64,000 nucleotides of DNA from Taxillus chinensis (GCA_023512835.1 CM042090.1:58143865-58207864); one strand, 5' to 3'; shown: positions 34,433 through 45,119, counted from the stretch's first letter. The notes: generated from the sequence alone by a model not told the origin. Program-made: numbers and translations.

Positions 34433-37000
34433 TGTCATCACTGGTTTTCGTCCGGGCCCGTTTGGGGTGAGCTCAAACTAAACCAATGTTGAGAAAAGTT
34501 AGAGTCGCCACCAACTGTTTTTGGGGTACAGTTGGATACCCTCTACTTTGAGTTGTTTCAAGTGTGTGGTCTACGTTATCAGAGAAGGGTTTAGGAGTTA
34601 GTTACGTGTAGGGAAGGATTAGCACCCCTACAGCGCCCTTTCGGTATCTAATTTAGGAGGAGGAGGTTTTTGTACTGCCATGACTGGGTTAAGTTTCCTA
34701 AAAAGTTTATGATTTTTATTTAGCTCAGTTATTTATTGAAGTCATGGTGAAAATAGATTTACCCTAAATTTCTAAAGGGAATCCTAAAGGTTTTGGGTTT
34801 TTGTTTGAATGAGATCCTACGGGTTGGTTTTGGTGTTTGGATTTATTTTGGAAATTGAAGTCCTCAAATATGATTTTTTTTTCTTTTTTTCTTTTTTCCT
34901 TTTTTTTCTAGTTTTTTGGGTTAGAAAACATACATTTTTTGTTTATTTTTGTTTTGTTTTGTTTATTTTTGGTTTTTGAAGATATTTTTTTGAACATATT
35001 TTATTAAAACATTTTGAATATATTTTAGCGAAAAGATTTTGGAAAGCATTTTGTTGAAAACGTTTTTGTTTTTTTTGTTTTGTTTTTTTTTATATTTTTA
35101 TTGCAAACATTTTGGAGAACATTTTTGTGGAAACCGTTGTTATTTCTTTATTATTATATTTTTTTTACTTTTTTACTTTTTTACTTATAGAAAGCCTTGA
35201 ACCTAAATCTACGCGTCTCAACAATTGAAAATACATATGAACACATATACCAAAATAGATGTGGAGTGTGTGATTGTGACTTCCACAGATCATATGAAAA
35301 CACAGCCACTCCTTTTTCATCTTTTTTTCTTTTCTTTTTTCATCACTCTCTTTTTTTTTCTTTTTCTTCATATCTCTATTTTTGTCCCTCTTTTTTTTTA
35401 CTGCACTTTACACATTACAACATAGACAGTATATACAACATATATCAACAATCATAAACAGAACAAAATACTATGGCTTACATCAAGTAGGGATATAAAT
35501 AGGCTAATAAGCAATAAACACACAAATACAAATGAATTAGAAATTGAACCGACTTTAGTTTGGGTAAGGCTTCAACACCGACCTTCCGTTTGAGTTATCC
35601 TATCTGCGCTGATATTCTCTAGGTCGAAAATAAAAGCACCAAATCCAGTAATTACAAAAATCAGATGGGATATGCCATGGAGACTGCAGTGCTATGTTCG
35701 AACTGAGAGCAGATGATGAGAGGATTTTTATTTGGGGTTTTGGGCAGAAAAACGTGAGAGGGGATTTGAAAATGGTAGAGTTTTTTTTTTTGCTTTGGGC
35801 AAGAAAACTCGTAAAAGTGAAAGAGAGAATCTGGGAGACCTCCTTTTTTTATGTTTGAAAAAGAAGCTTGAAAGGGAAGGAGAAAATCTGGGTAGCTTGT
35901 TTTTGATTTTGGAAAAGGGCGAAAATCTGGGTGTTTTTCTCTTTGGGCATAATCTGGGCGTTTTTTCTGGGAGCTCAACTCTTCCTCTTTTTTTTTTTAT
36001 CAGGGAGCTGGGTATGAAAAAAAATCATAGCAGGTTTTCATCAAAGATGAGGGGTCTCTCTTCCTGCGCAGGGACAGAAGACTACATTTTAAAGGGCTGG
36101 CAGAAATTTGGCTGGACTGTTATTAATTGCAGCATTAAATGCTGTATTATTGATGCAGTATTTTATTTTGAGATTCTGCCGTTTGTTGGAGGGAACAGTG
36201 ACTTGTGCAGCGTGATTGTCCTTTTTTTTTTTTAATTTTTCGTTTATCACATGTGACCGACAAGTATTGAAAAATGATTCTTTGTCAGATGGCCATCGCA
36301 TAAAACGGGTCTCGTGAATAGCCAGCGAGAAAAGCCAGCGAGAATAAAAAACAGTGAAGGTTAGAGGGCAAAGGGTCAGAATGTCGGTAGGGTCGAAGCT
36401 TCGGTGGGTCGAAGGTCAACAGTCAACGGGTCGAAGGGTTGAAAACTCACAGGGTTCGAAGGTCAATAGGCTCCGAGGGCAAGGGTCGAAGGGTCGAAGG
36501 TTGGAGTGTCGGCAGGGTCGGAGGCTTCGAGGCTTCGCATCTTCACATGGTTCGAAGGGTCAAAGGGGCGAGTCGAAGGTCAGAGTGTCGGCAGCGGGGC
36601 TCCGAGGCTTCGAATCTTCGAGGCTTCGAGGCTTCGGGGCTTCGATGCTTCGATGCTTCGGGGCTTCGAGGCTCCGAAGGTCAATGGGTTGAGGTGGCGA
36701 GTCGAAGCTCGGAGTGTCAGCAGGTCAACGATCAACGGTCAGCCCGAAGTTTTTTTTAATTACCTTTTTACCCTTACCCATAATGCAAAAATAGATGACC
36801 TTTTAGGGATTGTTTGGGAAGACCCGTATTCGCCTACATAGACATTTTGGAGAGTTTCGCATGATCACTTTTTTCGAGCAGTTTGACCAGGGGCATTGAC
36901 CGTCTTTTGGCAAGTTTGACTTTTTTCCAACAAAAGTTGTTTTGGCCATAACTTCTTCATTTTAAATCAGAATGAAGCTCGGTCAAGTGCGTTATTCTCC
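34433..37000 (-). repeat. TE-E: Ogre/Tat-like 5' LTR, right end not resolved
   Basis: Begins TGTCATCACTGG at 34433 and for the first 600 bp is closely similar to 41110-41780. It contains the GTCGCCACCAACTGTTTTTG and AAGGATTAGCACCCCTACA words common in Ogre LTRs. Further right come long T runs (34870-35160, 35310-35400), an AT-rich stretch and a TCGAAG-rich array (36360-36740). The right border could not be fixed because no second full copy is present. Confidence 0.65.
36360..36740. repeat. Irregular array of GTCGAAG / GAGGCTTCG words
   Basis: Dozens of 7-9 bp words (GGTCGAAGG, GAGGCTTCG, GGGCTTCGA) follow each other with no fixed period. GTCGAAG is also the main word of the array at 8640-9020. 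Confidence 0.85.
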
Positions 37001-37214
37001 AAATTTTTTCCTCTATCCCTTGATTTTGGTCTTGGGGTACTTCAAGGACTTGTAGCAAAGGTCATCCATTTTGGGCTTCCCCATTCGTGTAACTGTATCC
37101 ATCTTGTGCAAATCGTAGGGAATCTCTAAGGACCTGTTCAACAAGGTATATGGCATGGGCAAAAAGGTATATACACCAAATGGGGTTAGTATGTCCAACC
37201 CGGACAAAATGGGG
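37001..37214. other. Junction stretch before Tekay gag fragment
   Basis: The sequence matches neither the Ogre LTR fragment at 41110 nor a Tekay gag start. On the minus strand a frame from about 37190 to 37013 reads as plausible protein (YDLHKMDTVTRMGKPKMDD region), but I do not recognise it. Confidence 0.4.
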
Positions 37215-38200
37215 TCCAACACACGGTTCCGAAAGGAACACCCACCAAGGTTCAAGGGAGGAGCTGAACCTTTAGCAGCAGAGCATTGGCTGCGACAGAT
37301 CGAGCATACATTCTCCTTTCTCCGACCCCAGGAGGAAGACAAGGTGAGGCTGGCAGTCCGACAATTGGAGGAGGAGGCATTGGAATGGTGGATTAACATT
37401 TCAGGAAGCCGAGACATGGAGGCCATGTCCTGGGGTGAGTTCCTCCAATTGTTCCATGAGGAGTTCTTCCTAGAGTCCCTGCGGTGGCAGAAATGGGAAG
37501 AGTTCAGTAGTCTTAAGCAGGGATCGCGTACGGTGGCAGAGTATGAGCGAGATTTTACAAGGCTGAGTCGGTTTGCTTCAGAAGCAATCTCAAGGGAGGA
37601 CCTAAAGGCCCATAAATTTACCATGGGACTCAGACCTGCCCCGAAGCAGAGAGTAGAGATGCTGCGATTGAAGACTTATACTGAATTCGTGGATACAGCA
37701 AAGATTGTGGAGAGAGGATTAGAAGAGGGGAGGCAAGCTCATCAGGAGCGGCTGGGACAGAGTATGCACGACAAGCAGAGGGAAACCAAGAGACAGAAGG
37801 TTGAGCCTAGGAGTGGGACTCTTCCCAAGGACAGGGGCCAAGCTTCAATGGCCCCATCCAGATCCCATTATTTTGGAGGACAGGGTGGCTCAACTGGGAG
37901 TTTCCCAAGCCGGTGTACCTGTTGTGGCCAGTCAGGGGCACATCAAACGTGAGTGCCCCAAGCAGCACCTGAAGTGTCACAGCTGTGGGAAAATAGGACA
38001 CATCAACACAGTGTGTTTCAGTAGAGGGAACAGTCGGGGAGCTAGAAGTTTAACACAAGGAGGTAGGGGTGGGACTCAATTTCAAGCCCTAGCTCCGAGG
38101 CTAGCATGTTCTTGGCAAGGCAGTCATGCTGGTTCCAGGGGGAGAGGCAACCACAAGGAGGTTCGGAGGGGCGTCCAAGTGGACCCCAGGTAGGGACTAA
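37215..38200 (+). pseudogene. Gag fragment of TE-F (capsid and zinc knuckles)
   Basis: The capsid part shows RFRKEHPPRFKGGAEP, LRQIEHTFSFL, LEEEALEWW, WGEFLQLFHEEFF, SLKQGSRTVAEYERDFTRLS and EDLKAHKFTMGL. A first zinc knuckle starts CTCCGQSG and is broken by one extra G near 37935, directly after CAG. The second is complete: CHSCGKIGHINTVC. The N-terminus of Gag is missing. Confidence 0.88.
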
Positions 38201-38299
38201 ATGAAAGGCAGTAGAGGCAAGTGGTGGGGCTAGCCAGGACAAAGTGTTTGCGCTTACCTCAACACCAGCTGAGAGGGAGGACTTACCATCACCCTCCGA

Positions 38300-38960
38300 G
38301 GTAGATGGAGCCGGACCTTCGGTAGTTTGAGGTACTATTTTAATATCTCGCACTATTACTGTACTGTTTGATACTGGAGCTTCGTGCTCCCTGATTGCAG
38401 AGTCCTTGGTTGAGAGCCTTGGACTTGATTGTGTGTGGGCTGATAGACCTCTGAGGGTCGAGTCACCAATGGGAGGTGTGGAGTCAATCTACCGAGTATG
38501 TCGTGAGCGTGTGCTTACGATAGGAGATGTTGAACTCTCATTTGATTTGTACGTGATGCCCATGAGAACTTTTAGTTTGATTCTGGGGATGGACTGGTTG
38601 ATGGCCTTTCAGGCTAAGATTGATTGTTATAGACGACGAGTGTCGTTTATTTCACCCACAGGATCTTCTTGTACCCTAGTGGGTGAATGGGATAAGAATG
38701 CTGGGAGAGCTGGACCGACGAGGGAGCTATGGGGTAATGTTACCCATAGACTTGCCACTCTAACCTTTGAGGAGGAAGCTAACTTAGAGAAAAGGGTATG
38801 GCCGGATGTTGTTGAAAATTTCCAGGATGTGTTTCCTAGGGAGTTGTTGGAGTTGCCTCCAAACAGAAGTATTGAGTTCACGATTGAGCTTTTGCCAGGG
38901 GTGGGATCCAACTCACAAGTAGCATACCGGATGGGACCTGCCGAGTTGTGGGAGCTTCAA
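38300..38960 (+). pseudogene. Aspartic protease of TE-F
   Basis: The active site is VLFDTGASCSLIAESLVESL near 38360-38420, followed by VLTIGDVELSFDLYVMPMRT and [20 protein letters not shown]. The linker to RT has [20 protein letters not shown]. The active-site DTGA is intact. This is the best preserved protease of the three Tekay copies in the window. Confidence 0.88.
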
Positions 38961-39748
38961 AAGCAAATAAAGGAACTGGGAGATAAAGGTTTATCCACCC
39001 TAGTACCTCACCTTGGGGTGCACCAGTTCTATTTGCTAAGAAGGCAGACGGGTCATTACGACTCTGTATTGATTACCGGAAGCTGAATCAAGTAAAGGTC
39101 AAGAACAAATACCCTTTACCGTGGATCGATGATTTATTTGACCAGCTGAGTGGAGCATGGTGGTTCTCGAAGATTGATCTACGTTCGGGATACCATCAGT
39201 TGAGGGTCAGGAAGGAGGACATCATCCCTAAGACAGCATTCAGGTGCAGATACGGACACTATGAGTGGTTAGTGATGCCTTCTGGGCTGACGAACACACC
39301 GGCGGTGTTCATGCATATGATGAATCAGGTATTTGCCCCATACCGAGAATCCTTTGTGGTGGTATTTATTGACGACATTCTCGTGTACTCTAAGACACGA
39401 ACTAAGCATGAGGAACACCTGACCGTGGTGTTGCAGACACTACAAGATCATCAATTGTATGCTAAATTTAGCAAGTGTGACTTCTGGATGCAAGAGGTGC
39501 ATTTTCTTGGACATGTGGTATCCGCCGAAGGAGTTAGAGTGGACCCAACCAAGATTGAGTCGGTATCATGTTGGAAGAGGCCCACGAACGTTTTTGAGAT
39601 ACGTAGTTTCTTGGGTCTGGCGGGGTATTACCGGCGTTTCGTGAAAGGGTTTTCTCGGTTGGCATCACCGATGATAGCTCTGACACGGAAAGGAGCCAAA
39701 TTTGAGTGGACGGACAAGTGTCAGAAAGCTTTTGAGGAATTGAAGACT
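38961..39748 (+). pseudogene. Reverse transcriptase of TE-F
   Basis: Contains [49 protein letters not shown], the catalytic FIDDILVYS (Asp-Asp codons 39371-39376), [15 protein letters not shown] and [16 protein letters not shown] frame change near 39000 precedes it, and the frame is closed by a TGA at 39749-39751 where the family has Arg (CGA). Confidence 0.9.
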
Positions 39749-40373
39749 TGACTGACTACTGCACCAGTGTTGAGTCTCCCACAGGAGGGTGTGCCATTCG
39801 AGGTATATTGCGATGCATCTCGAGTTGGACTGGGGTGTGTTCTGATGCAGGAACACAAAGTCATAGCATATGGCTCGCGACAGCTGAAGCCCCATGAGCA
39901 GAATTACCTAACGCACGACTTGGAGTTAGCAGCAGTTATTTTTGCCCAAAAATCTTGGCAACACTACCTTTTGGGGGGAGAAATTTGTGGTATACACTGA
40001 CCACAAAAGCCTACAGTATATCTTCACCCAGAGAGACCTGAATTTGAGATAGAGGAGATGGGTAGAGTACCTACAATTGTTTGATTTTACACTCTCTTAT
40101 ACGCCTGGGAAGGGGAATGTAGTTGCAGATGCACTAAGTAGGAAGGGAAAAGCTAAGGTTTTCATTAAAGAATGGAAAATGATGAAACAGTTAGCAGTGC
40201 TTTAGATACAGTCTGATCTTAGCAGTGGGGACGTAGTCCTGTGTCCTATCATTGTGATGCCAGAGTTATACCAATGTGTCCGTGATGGCCAGTTGGGGGA
40301 CCTGGATTGTGAAGTAATCCGGGCCCAGATAGAGGCCAGTGAGATATCAGAACAGTGGACAGAACGAGCTGAA
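39749..40373 (+). pseudogene. RNase H region of TE-F, truncated
   Basis: [20 protein letters not shown] starts the domain. A one-base insertion in a G run near 39975 shifts the frame. [17 protein letters not shown] is then followed by TAG where TE-D and TE-J have Gln, and a second TAG follows the QLAVL stretch near 40204. The sequence stops at the LTR junction 40374, before the integrase. Confidence 0.87.
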
Positions 40374-41109
40374 TGTCACGCCCCGGATTTCCGACCCACA
40401 GAAACCGATTAGTACAAACACATATACATACATGTTCTTTCCCCCACGGGGTTACCACATAGTTTTTACAATACAACAAAATAAACAAACACACACAAGG
40501 TCTTCACCTCTGGTGAACCTCCTAGCTCCTGTAAGCACCTGAAACAAACAAAAACAAACACAACAGGAGGGGTGAGCAACCACAGCTCAGTAGGGATTAT
40601 GTCTCCCCGACCCATCCCAACTCATAAACTAGTGTAGGCATGTGCTCGTGTAATGCTACATATACATATATATCACCAACTCAATCATGTACACATATTG
40701 AAATGAAAGAAAACCTTTCAGGTAATCCCAAATATTGCCTCTCAGGCACACAGTACTGCCCCTCGGGCACAGCAATGCCTCTCAGGCATAATATTGCCTC
40801 TCAGGCACAATATTACCTCTCAGGCATAATATTACCTCTCAGGCACAATAGCCTCTTAGGCTCTGAACAAATCTCACCTCCCAGGTCCTCAACAGTAGCC
40901 TCCTAGGCTTATCAAGATAGCCTCGCATGCCCACATGATCACTTGAGTTCACAACTCTATCCTTATGTCTTGACCAAGAGAGAGGATTCTCGTAGAAGCT
41001 ATTTTCTTGAAATAAAAAGTCCCAGCATTGGCTCCCCATAGCATAACTAAGATAATCTGATTTTTGGGGATTTTTCTGAGGGGTCTAACCCCACTTTCCA
41101 AAAAGTCAC
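40374..41109 (-). repeat. TE-G: LTR fragment of a further Tekay subfamily
   Basis: Starts TGTCACGCCCCGG inside TE-F and shares GTGAGCAACCACAGCTCAGT and the CCCATCCCA stretch with the other Tekay LTRs, but diverges elsewhere. It is cut at 41110 by the Ogre LTR fragment. Its five flanking bases in TE-F are CTGAA. No second end was found. Confidence 0.8.
40736..40870. repeat. About 20-bp tandem repeat in TE-G, seven copies
   Basis: Units built on CCTCTCAGGCACAATATTA recur about seven times with substitutions. This is the TE-G version of the tandem array seen at the same LTR position in other copies. Confidence 0.88.
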
Positions 41110-41780
41110 TGTCATCACTGGTTGTCGTCCGGGCCCGTTTGGGGTGAGCTCAAACTAGACCAATGGTGAGAAAATTTAGAGTCGCCACCAACTGTTTTTG
41201 GGGTACATTTGGATACCCTCTACTTTGAGTAGTTTAAATGCGTGGTCTACGTTATCAGAGAAAGGTTCGGGAGTTGGTTACGTGTAGGGAAGGATTAACA
41301 CCCCTACAGTGCCCTTTCAGTATCTAATTTAGGAGGAGTAGGTTTTTATTTTATTTGTACTGCCATGACTAGGTTAAGCTTCCTAAAGAAGTCTATGATT
41401 TTTATTTAGCTAAGTTATTTATTAAAGTCGTGGTTAAAATGAATTTTCCCTAAATTTCTAAAGGGTATCCTAAAAATTTTAGTTTTTTGTTTGAAGTGGA
41501 GAATGAGATCCTACAAGTTGATTTTGGTTTTTGGTTTTGCTTTTGGAAATTGAAGTCCTAAAAAATGTTTTTTTCCCTTTTTTATTTCCCCCCTTTTTTT
41601 TTTGCTTTTTTGTTTTTTTGTTTTTTTTTGTTAGAAAACATACATTTTTTTGTTTTTTATGTTTTGTAAAAAACGTTTTGTTTTGGTTTGCTTCATTTTT
41701 TGGTTTTTTCTCTTTTTTTTGGTTTTTTTTTCTTCTTTTTTTTTTTTGATTTTGGAAATTGAAGTTCCAATTTTGATTTT
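41110..41780 (-). repeat. Ogre-like LTR fragment, second copy
   Basis: Begins TGTCATCACTGG like 34433 and stays similar for about 600 bp, ending in T-rich sequence at the junction with TE-H. No primer site follows on its left, so it is a 3' LTR or solo LTR. GTCAC at 41105-41109 may be one copy of its target duplication. Confidence 0.75.
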
Positions 41781-42143
41781 CTTACCCACTTATGTTTACC
41801 CTTACTGGGCTATTTGAGCTCACCCTTTTTATGATTTCTTTTCCAACCCCAGGTAATTAAGGAATGGAGAAACTAGGATAAGGAGTCGAGAAGTGCTTGG
41901 AAATAAAGTTGTGTGAAATTTTAAAAATTTATTAAGTTGTTTGCTCGTGTGCTTTGTTATGTAATAATGGGTTATGGATACTTAGTCTCTAAACCCCTAA
42001 ACCTTAAAGATCTTGGATTGAAATTTGTAATAATGAATGGTTTGTTTGATTAAATAAGTAATAGTTTGAAATTGATATATAATTTGTATATTTAATTTCT
42101 GCTAACGCACCCGGTTTGGAGGTTCAAATTTGGGGGCGTTACA
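41781..42143 (+). repeat. TE-H 5' LTR remnant
   Basis: Identical to 48198-48560 except for three substitutions. The outer 3 kb are missing; the break coincides with the end of the Ogre LTR fragment. Confidence 0.95.
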
Positions 42144-42145
42144 TT

Positions 42146-42157
42146 TGGTATCAGAGC
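42146..42157 (+). promoter_or_regulatory. Primer-binding site of TE-H (initiator Met tRNA)
   Basis: TGGTATCAGAGC, the canonical site, two bases after the LTR end. Confidence 0.92.
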
Positions 42158-43750
42158 GATGGTTTAGTATAGGTTAGAGACTGAGTCTTAAAAATAGGAA
42201 GTGTGATGCATAAGTTGAAGGTCTTAGAATGATAATTTTGTATAAAGCATAGCACGCTACAAGAAATCAAAATCAATAAAACTTTAAACGCATGAGATTA
42301 TTGTTAGGAAATTATATTTCGTTTATTGATGGACTAACGGGTATTTTGTGTATATATCTCAAAAGAAGCAGACACGGTGAAATCTAGTAAATGACACGGT
42401 GAAAGGTATGTTATCAAGTCTTCAACGTTATTTTACGACAACACACTTGTGAAAGGTATGTCACTCGACACGCTATAAAATAAAATACTCGTAGTGTATA
42501 TCACACACAACCACAAATTATTTTATTTCAGAAGGAAATATTACATAACGAAAATTATACCAATATTGCGATAATATAGAACAGATAGATTGTCATCAGG
42601 AACGGTATGAAAATTGGACTAAACACTTCGTCCATGAAAAATAAAAACGTTACAAAAATAACAAGAAAGGTAAACAAGATCTTGACAAGGGAAAACATTT
42701 TTGTAGAGAAGGGAAGGCGTGGTTGTTCGCCGGATTCGAAGCTCGTCGTAGGAGAAGCAAGCTCGCCGGAAAAGCGATAACAATCAGCAACCAGTTCGTT
42801 AGAGTGTTAGCAGGTGAGAAGATCAAGTCGTCAAGGTTGGGAAGCACGTCACCATTGGGGTCTTCGATGCCAACGAGAAGGATTCAAAGTCGGTGATGGT
42901 CGCTGCAGTCCGGTGAAGCTAGTGTCGCACGAGATGGTGCAGGACGACGCAGCCAAAGCACGCCTATAATGGAGAATACGTGGTGAGGCATAAAAGTATG
43001 AATGTGTGGTTTAAAAAAAACCTAATAATAATAATAATAATTATATAACTTAAATAATAAGATAAAAGTCATGTTCACTTCCACAATAATTAGCCCAAAC
43101 CAATTATAGGCATGTCGAATTTGGTATATGTAATTAGGCTCGGACTAGCTCAGATAACAAGCAGGCCTCGAAAGTGGCGAATCATCAACCACTACTCCAG
43201 CAGGGAACACATAGGAACCGAACCAAGACGTTCAAAATATTCAAACAAGGTGACACCATTAGGCTACCTCCCAAGCAGTATACAAGTAAGTAGCCCGATT
43301 TAACATAAGGACTATAATGCTCGGTTAGAGAAGCACATAAATGATGACCCCTTAATTTAAGTAGTTATCTTATAAAATCTCATTATTATCACATGCCATG
43401 TTTAACTTATGTTACCATTTTAAGTTAAGTAACCCTTATATTTTTATACCACGGTTATTTTATTTTTGTTATATATACTCCTTTCTTTAATGCCCAAGTA
43501 AATACCTATCATCTTGTTCCATGCTTTAAGTTAAGAATCCTAACTTCATTATTGCGGCACGCTGAAGCTACATAGGTATAGATTTGCTACACGTTAACGT
43601 CATATCATGCATGCCTTATACCGCACGCCAAAGGCACTCACCCATGCTCTTGCTATATGTAGAAGTTAATGCACCCATGCTTCTAAGACACGGTCAAGTT
43701 ATCTTTTAGCTTGCTTTTTCTTACACACTAAGTTTACCCACCCCAATGAA
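42158..43750 (+). other. TE-H internal non-coding region
   Basis: No gag-like sequence. 42650-42970 is GC-richer and could be an old captured exon or leader, but no frame is convincing. The rest is AT-rich. Confidence 0.55.
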
Positions 43751-43754
43751 TAGC

Positions 43755-43765
43755 ACTATAAATGG
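43755..43765 (+). promoter_or_regulatory. TATA box upstream of LOG-like ORF
   Basis: ACTATAAATGG lies 59 bp before the ATG at 43824, a normal plant spacing. It suggests that the ORF may have its own promoter inside the element. Confidence 0.5.
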
Positions 43766-43823
43766 AAGTATGCGTCATTTCCATAGTTCTAGATCTAGAC
43801 AACAATTTCTCTTTAGTTGAAAA

Positions 43824-44336
43824 ATGGCTTCCTACTATAAACTACCACGAAACTCAAGGTTCCAACGAGTTGGTGTTCTTGGAGGAAAAACCATTGGGAA
43901 GAAAGAGTATTATAAGATCGTAACCATAGAACTCGGTGAGGAACTTGTCTCTAAAGGGTTAGACGTTGTCTGCAATTGCGAAATTATTGGACTTCTAGAG
44001 CTTTTGTCTCAAGTCATTCGCTCAGCGGGAGGACATATATCTACACATTCAGAGCATGGAAACGTGATCTCCGAACTCCATCAACGAAAGGAAGAAGTCG
44101 CTAGACTCTCTGATTGCTTCATTATACTTCCTGGAGACCTTGGAGCTATAGAGGAATTCATGGAAATTGTCAGCTGGGCTCAACTAGGTATCCATGATAA
44201 ACCCATAGGCTTACTTAATATAGGTGGATTTTTCGACCCCTTTATAGCCCAAATCGATCACGCCATCGAAGAAGGTTTCATTAAACCATCACAAAAGAAG
44301 ATCATTATCGTAGCGGCAGCCGAAAGGATCTACTAA
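43824..44336 (+). CDS. LOG-like protein (cytokinin riboside 5'-monophosphate phosphoribohydrolase family), catalytic loops degenerate
   Basis: 170 residues. LOG enzymes release free cytokinin from its nucleotide. The family is recognised by SRFQRVGVLGG and IELGEELVSKGLDVV at the start, LHQRKEEVARLSDCFI in the middle and WAQLGIHDKPIGLLNIGG with EEGFIKPSQKKIIIV at the end. The usual PGGxGTxxE loop here reads PGDLGAIEE, and the usual GGGxxGLMG loop reads NCEIIGLLE. About 15 residues before HQRK are missing. The Arg of HQRK and the Glu of the PGG loop, thought to be catalytic, remain. Plant LOG genes have several introns, but this one has none, so a processed-mRNA origin is likely. A further 30 family-like codons (44342-44431) follow in another frame. 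Catalysis is doubtful. Confidence 0.8.
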   Translation: MASYYKLPRNSRFQRVGVLGGKTIGKKEYYKIVTIELGEELVSKGLDVVCNCEIIGLLELLSQVIRSAGGHISTHSEHGNVISELHQRKEEVARLSDCFIILPGDLGAIEEFMEIVSWAQLGIHDKPIGLLNIGGFFDPFIAQIDHAIEEGFIKPSQKKIIIVAAAERIY

Positions 44337-44341
44337 GGAAA

Positions 44342-44431
44342 ATGGAGGCATATAAGCCAACACGTGAAGGTGCTATTCCAAAGGACCTTTGGGAAGCTGA
44401 AGCTGGATCATCGAATCTAGACAACATCTAG
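44342..44431 (+). pseudogene. Out-of-frame C-terminal tail of the LOG-like gene
   Basis: A frame starting MEAYKPTREG and ending in TAG at 44431 has the length and Glu-Tyr/Trp-x-Glu pattern of the last 30 residues of LOG proteins. It is two bases out of frame with the main ORF, which stops at 44334-44336. Confidence 0.55.
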
Positions 44432-44828
44432 AAAACCGCTTAACTCCATCATAATTTGAAATCTGTATGGTGTATTTTATTTCACGTATTTTATTTTGTT
44501 TTAAATAAATTATGCTTTTAACCCTATGTCATCATAGAACCTTAGAGTTTTTAAGAGTGATATCATAAAAATAATAAATGAAAAGTAATAATATTGATGA
44601 TAATGTCTAGGACACGTTTTATAATGTGAAACCGCAAATCTTAGTCAATATTTTATATCTATAGGAAGTGATTGATATGATTTTGATTGATGATAGAACA
44701 AGTCTATTTTGACATTTGAGAACCTATATCGATTATAATATCATTATCATTAGCTGTACTCTAAGCAAGTGCTATATATAAAATATAAACAGAAGGAGAA
44801 GATAATCTTTAGGAAGCAGTGCAATGAT

Positions 44829-45119
44829 ATGGCATCATCTAACTCTCATATGTATATACTCGAATCTAGCACCACGCGAGATGAAGATCGACGAAGGGTG
44901 CGGGCTGAGATTACAAGACTACTCTTTACCGTAGATGAACTGACACTCCGTAATCATTGGCTACTATTAGAGCAAACAAGGATGAGGGAAAAGGCTAATC
45001 TCATTCGTGCAGCCACATTGGCAATGTTAGCAGAAGGACAATGTGGCTCTGCTGCAAAAGCTCGCTTAACCCTTAGGGTTTATGCAGATACAATTCGAGA
45101 AATATTGAATAGGCCGTAG
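44829..45119 (+). CDS. Small unknown ORF, 96 residues, next to polypurine tract
   Basis: I do not recognise it. The ATG at 44829 (MASSNSH) is preferred over an upstream ATG at 44769, because the paralogue at 45502 starts with the same MASS. The protein is helical in character with a TRDEDRRRVRAEITRLLF stretch, many charged residues and leucines at coiled-coil-like spacing, and ends REILNRP. A TATATATAAAATATA stretch lies about 50 bp upstream. A diverged, broken copy lies at 45502-45786 inside the 3' LTR. Confidence 0.5.
   Translation: MASSNSHMYILESSTTRDEDRRRVRAEITRLLFTVDELTLRNHWLLLEQTRMREKANLIRAATLAMLAEGQCGSAAKARLTLRVYADTIREILNRP

Larger units (their letters stand above)
37215..40373 (+). 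mobile_element. TE-F: truncated Tekay gag-pol fragment, plus strand
   Basis: Runs from the middle of gag through protease and RT to just past RNase H, then is cut by the LTR start at 40374. No LTR or primer site of its own is present. Its protein segments are closest to TE-J by eye. It carries stops of the CAG-to-TAG kind and so looks older than TE-A or TE-D. Confidence 0.9.

Noticed and set aside
36354..36841. Three overlapping plus-strand frames rich in Gly, Arg and Ser
   Set aside because: They are translations of the GTCGAAG/GGCTTCG array in all three frames.
42650..42847. 65-residue minus-strand frame in TE-H
   Set aside because: Hydrophobic chance frame; no homologue recognised and no start context.
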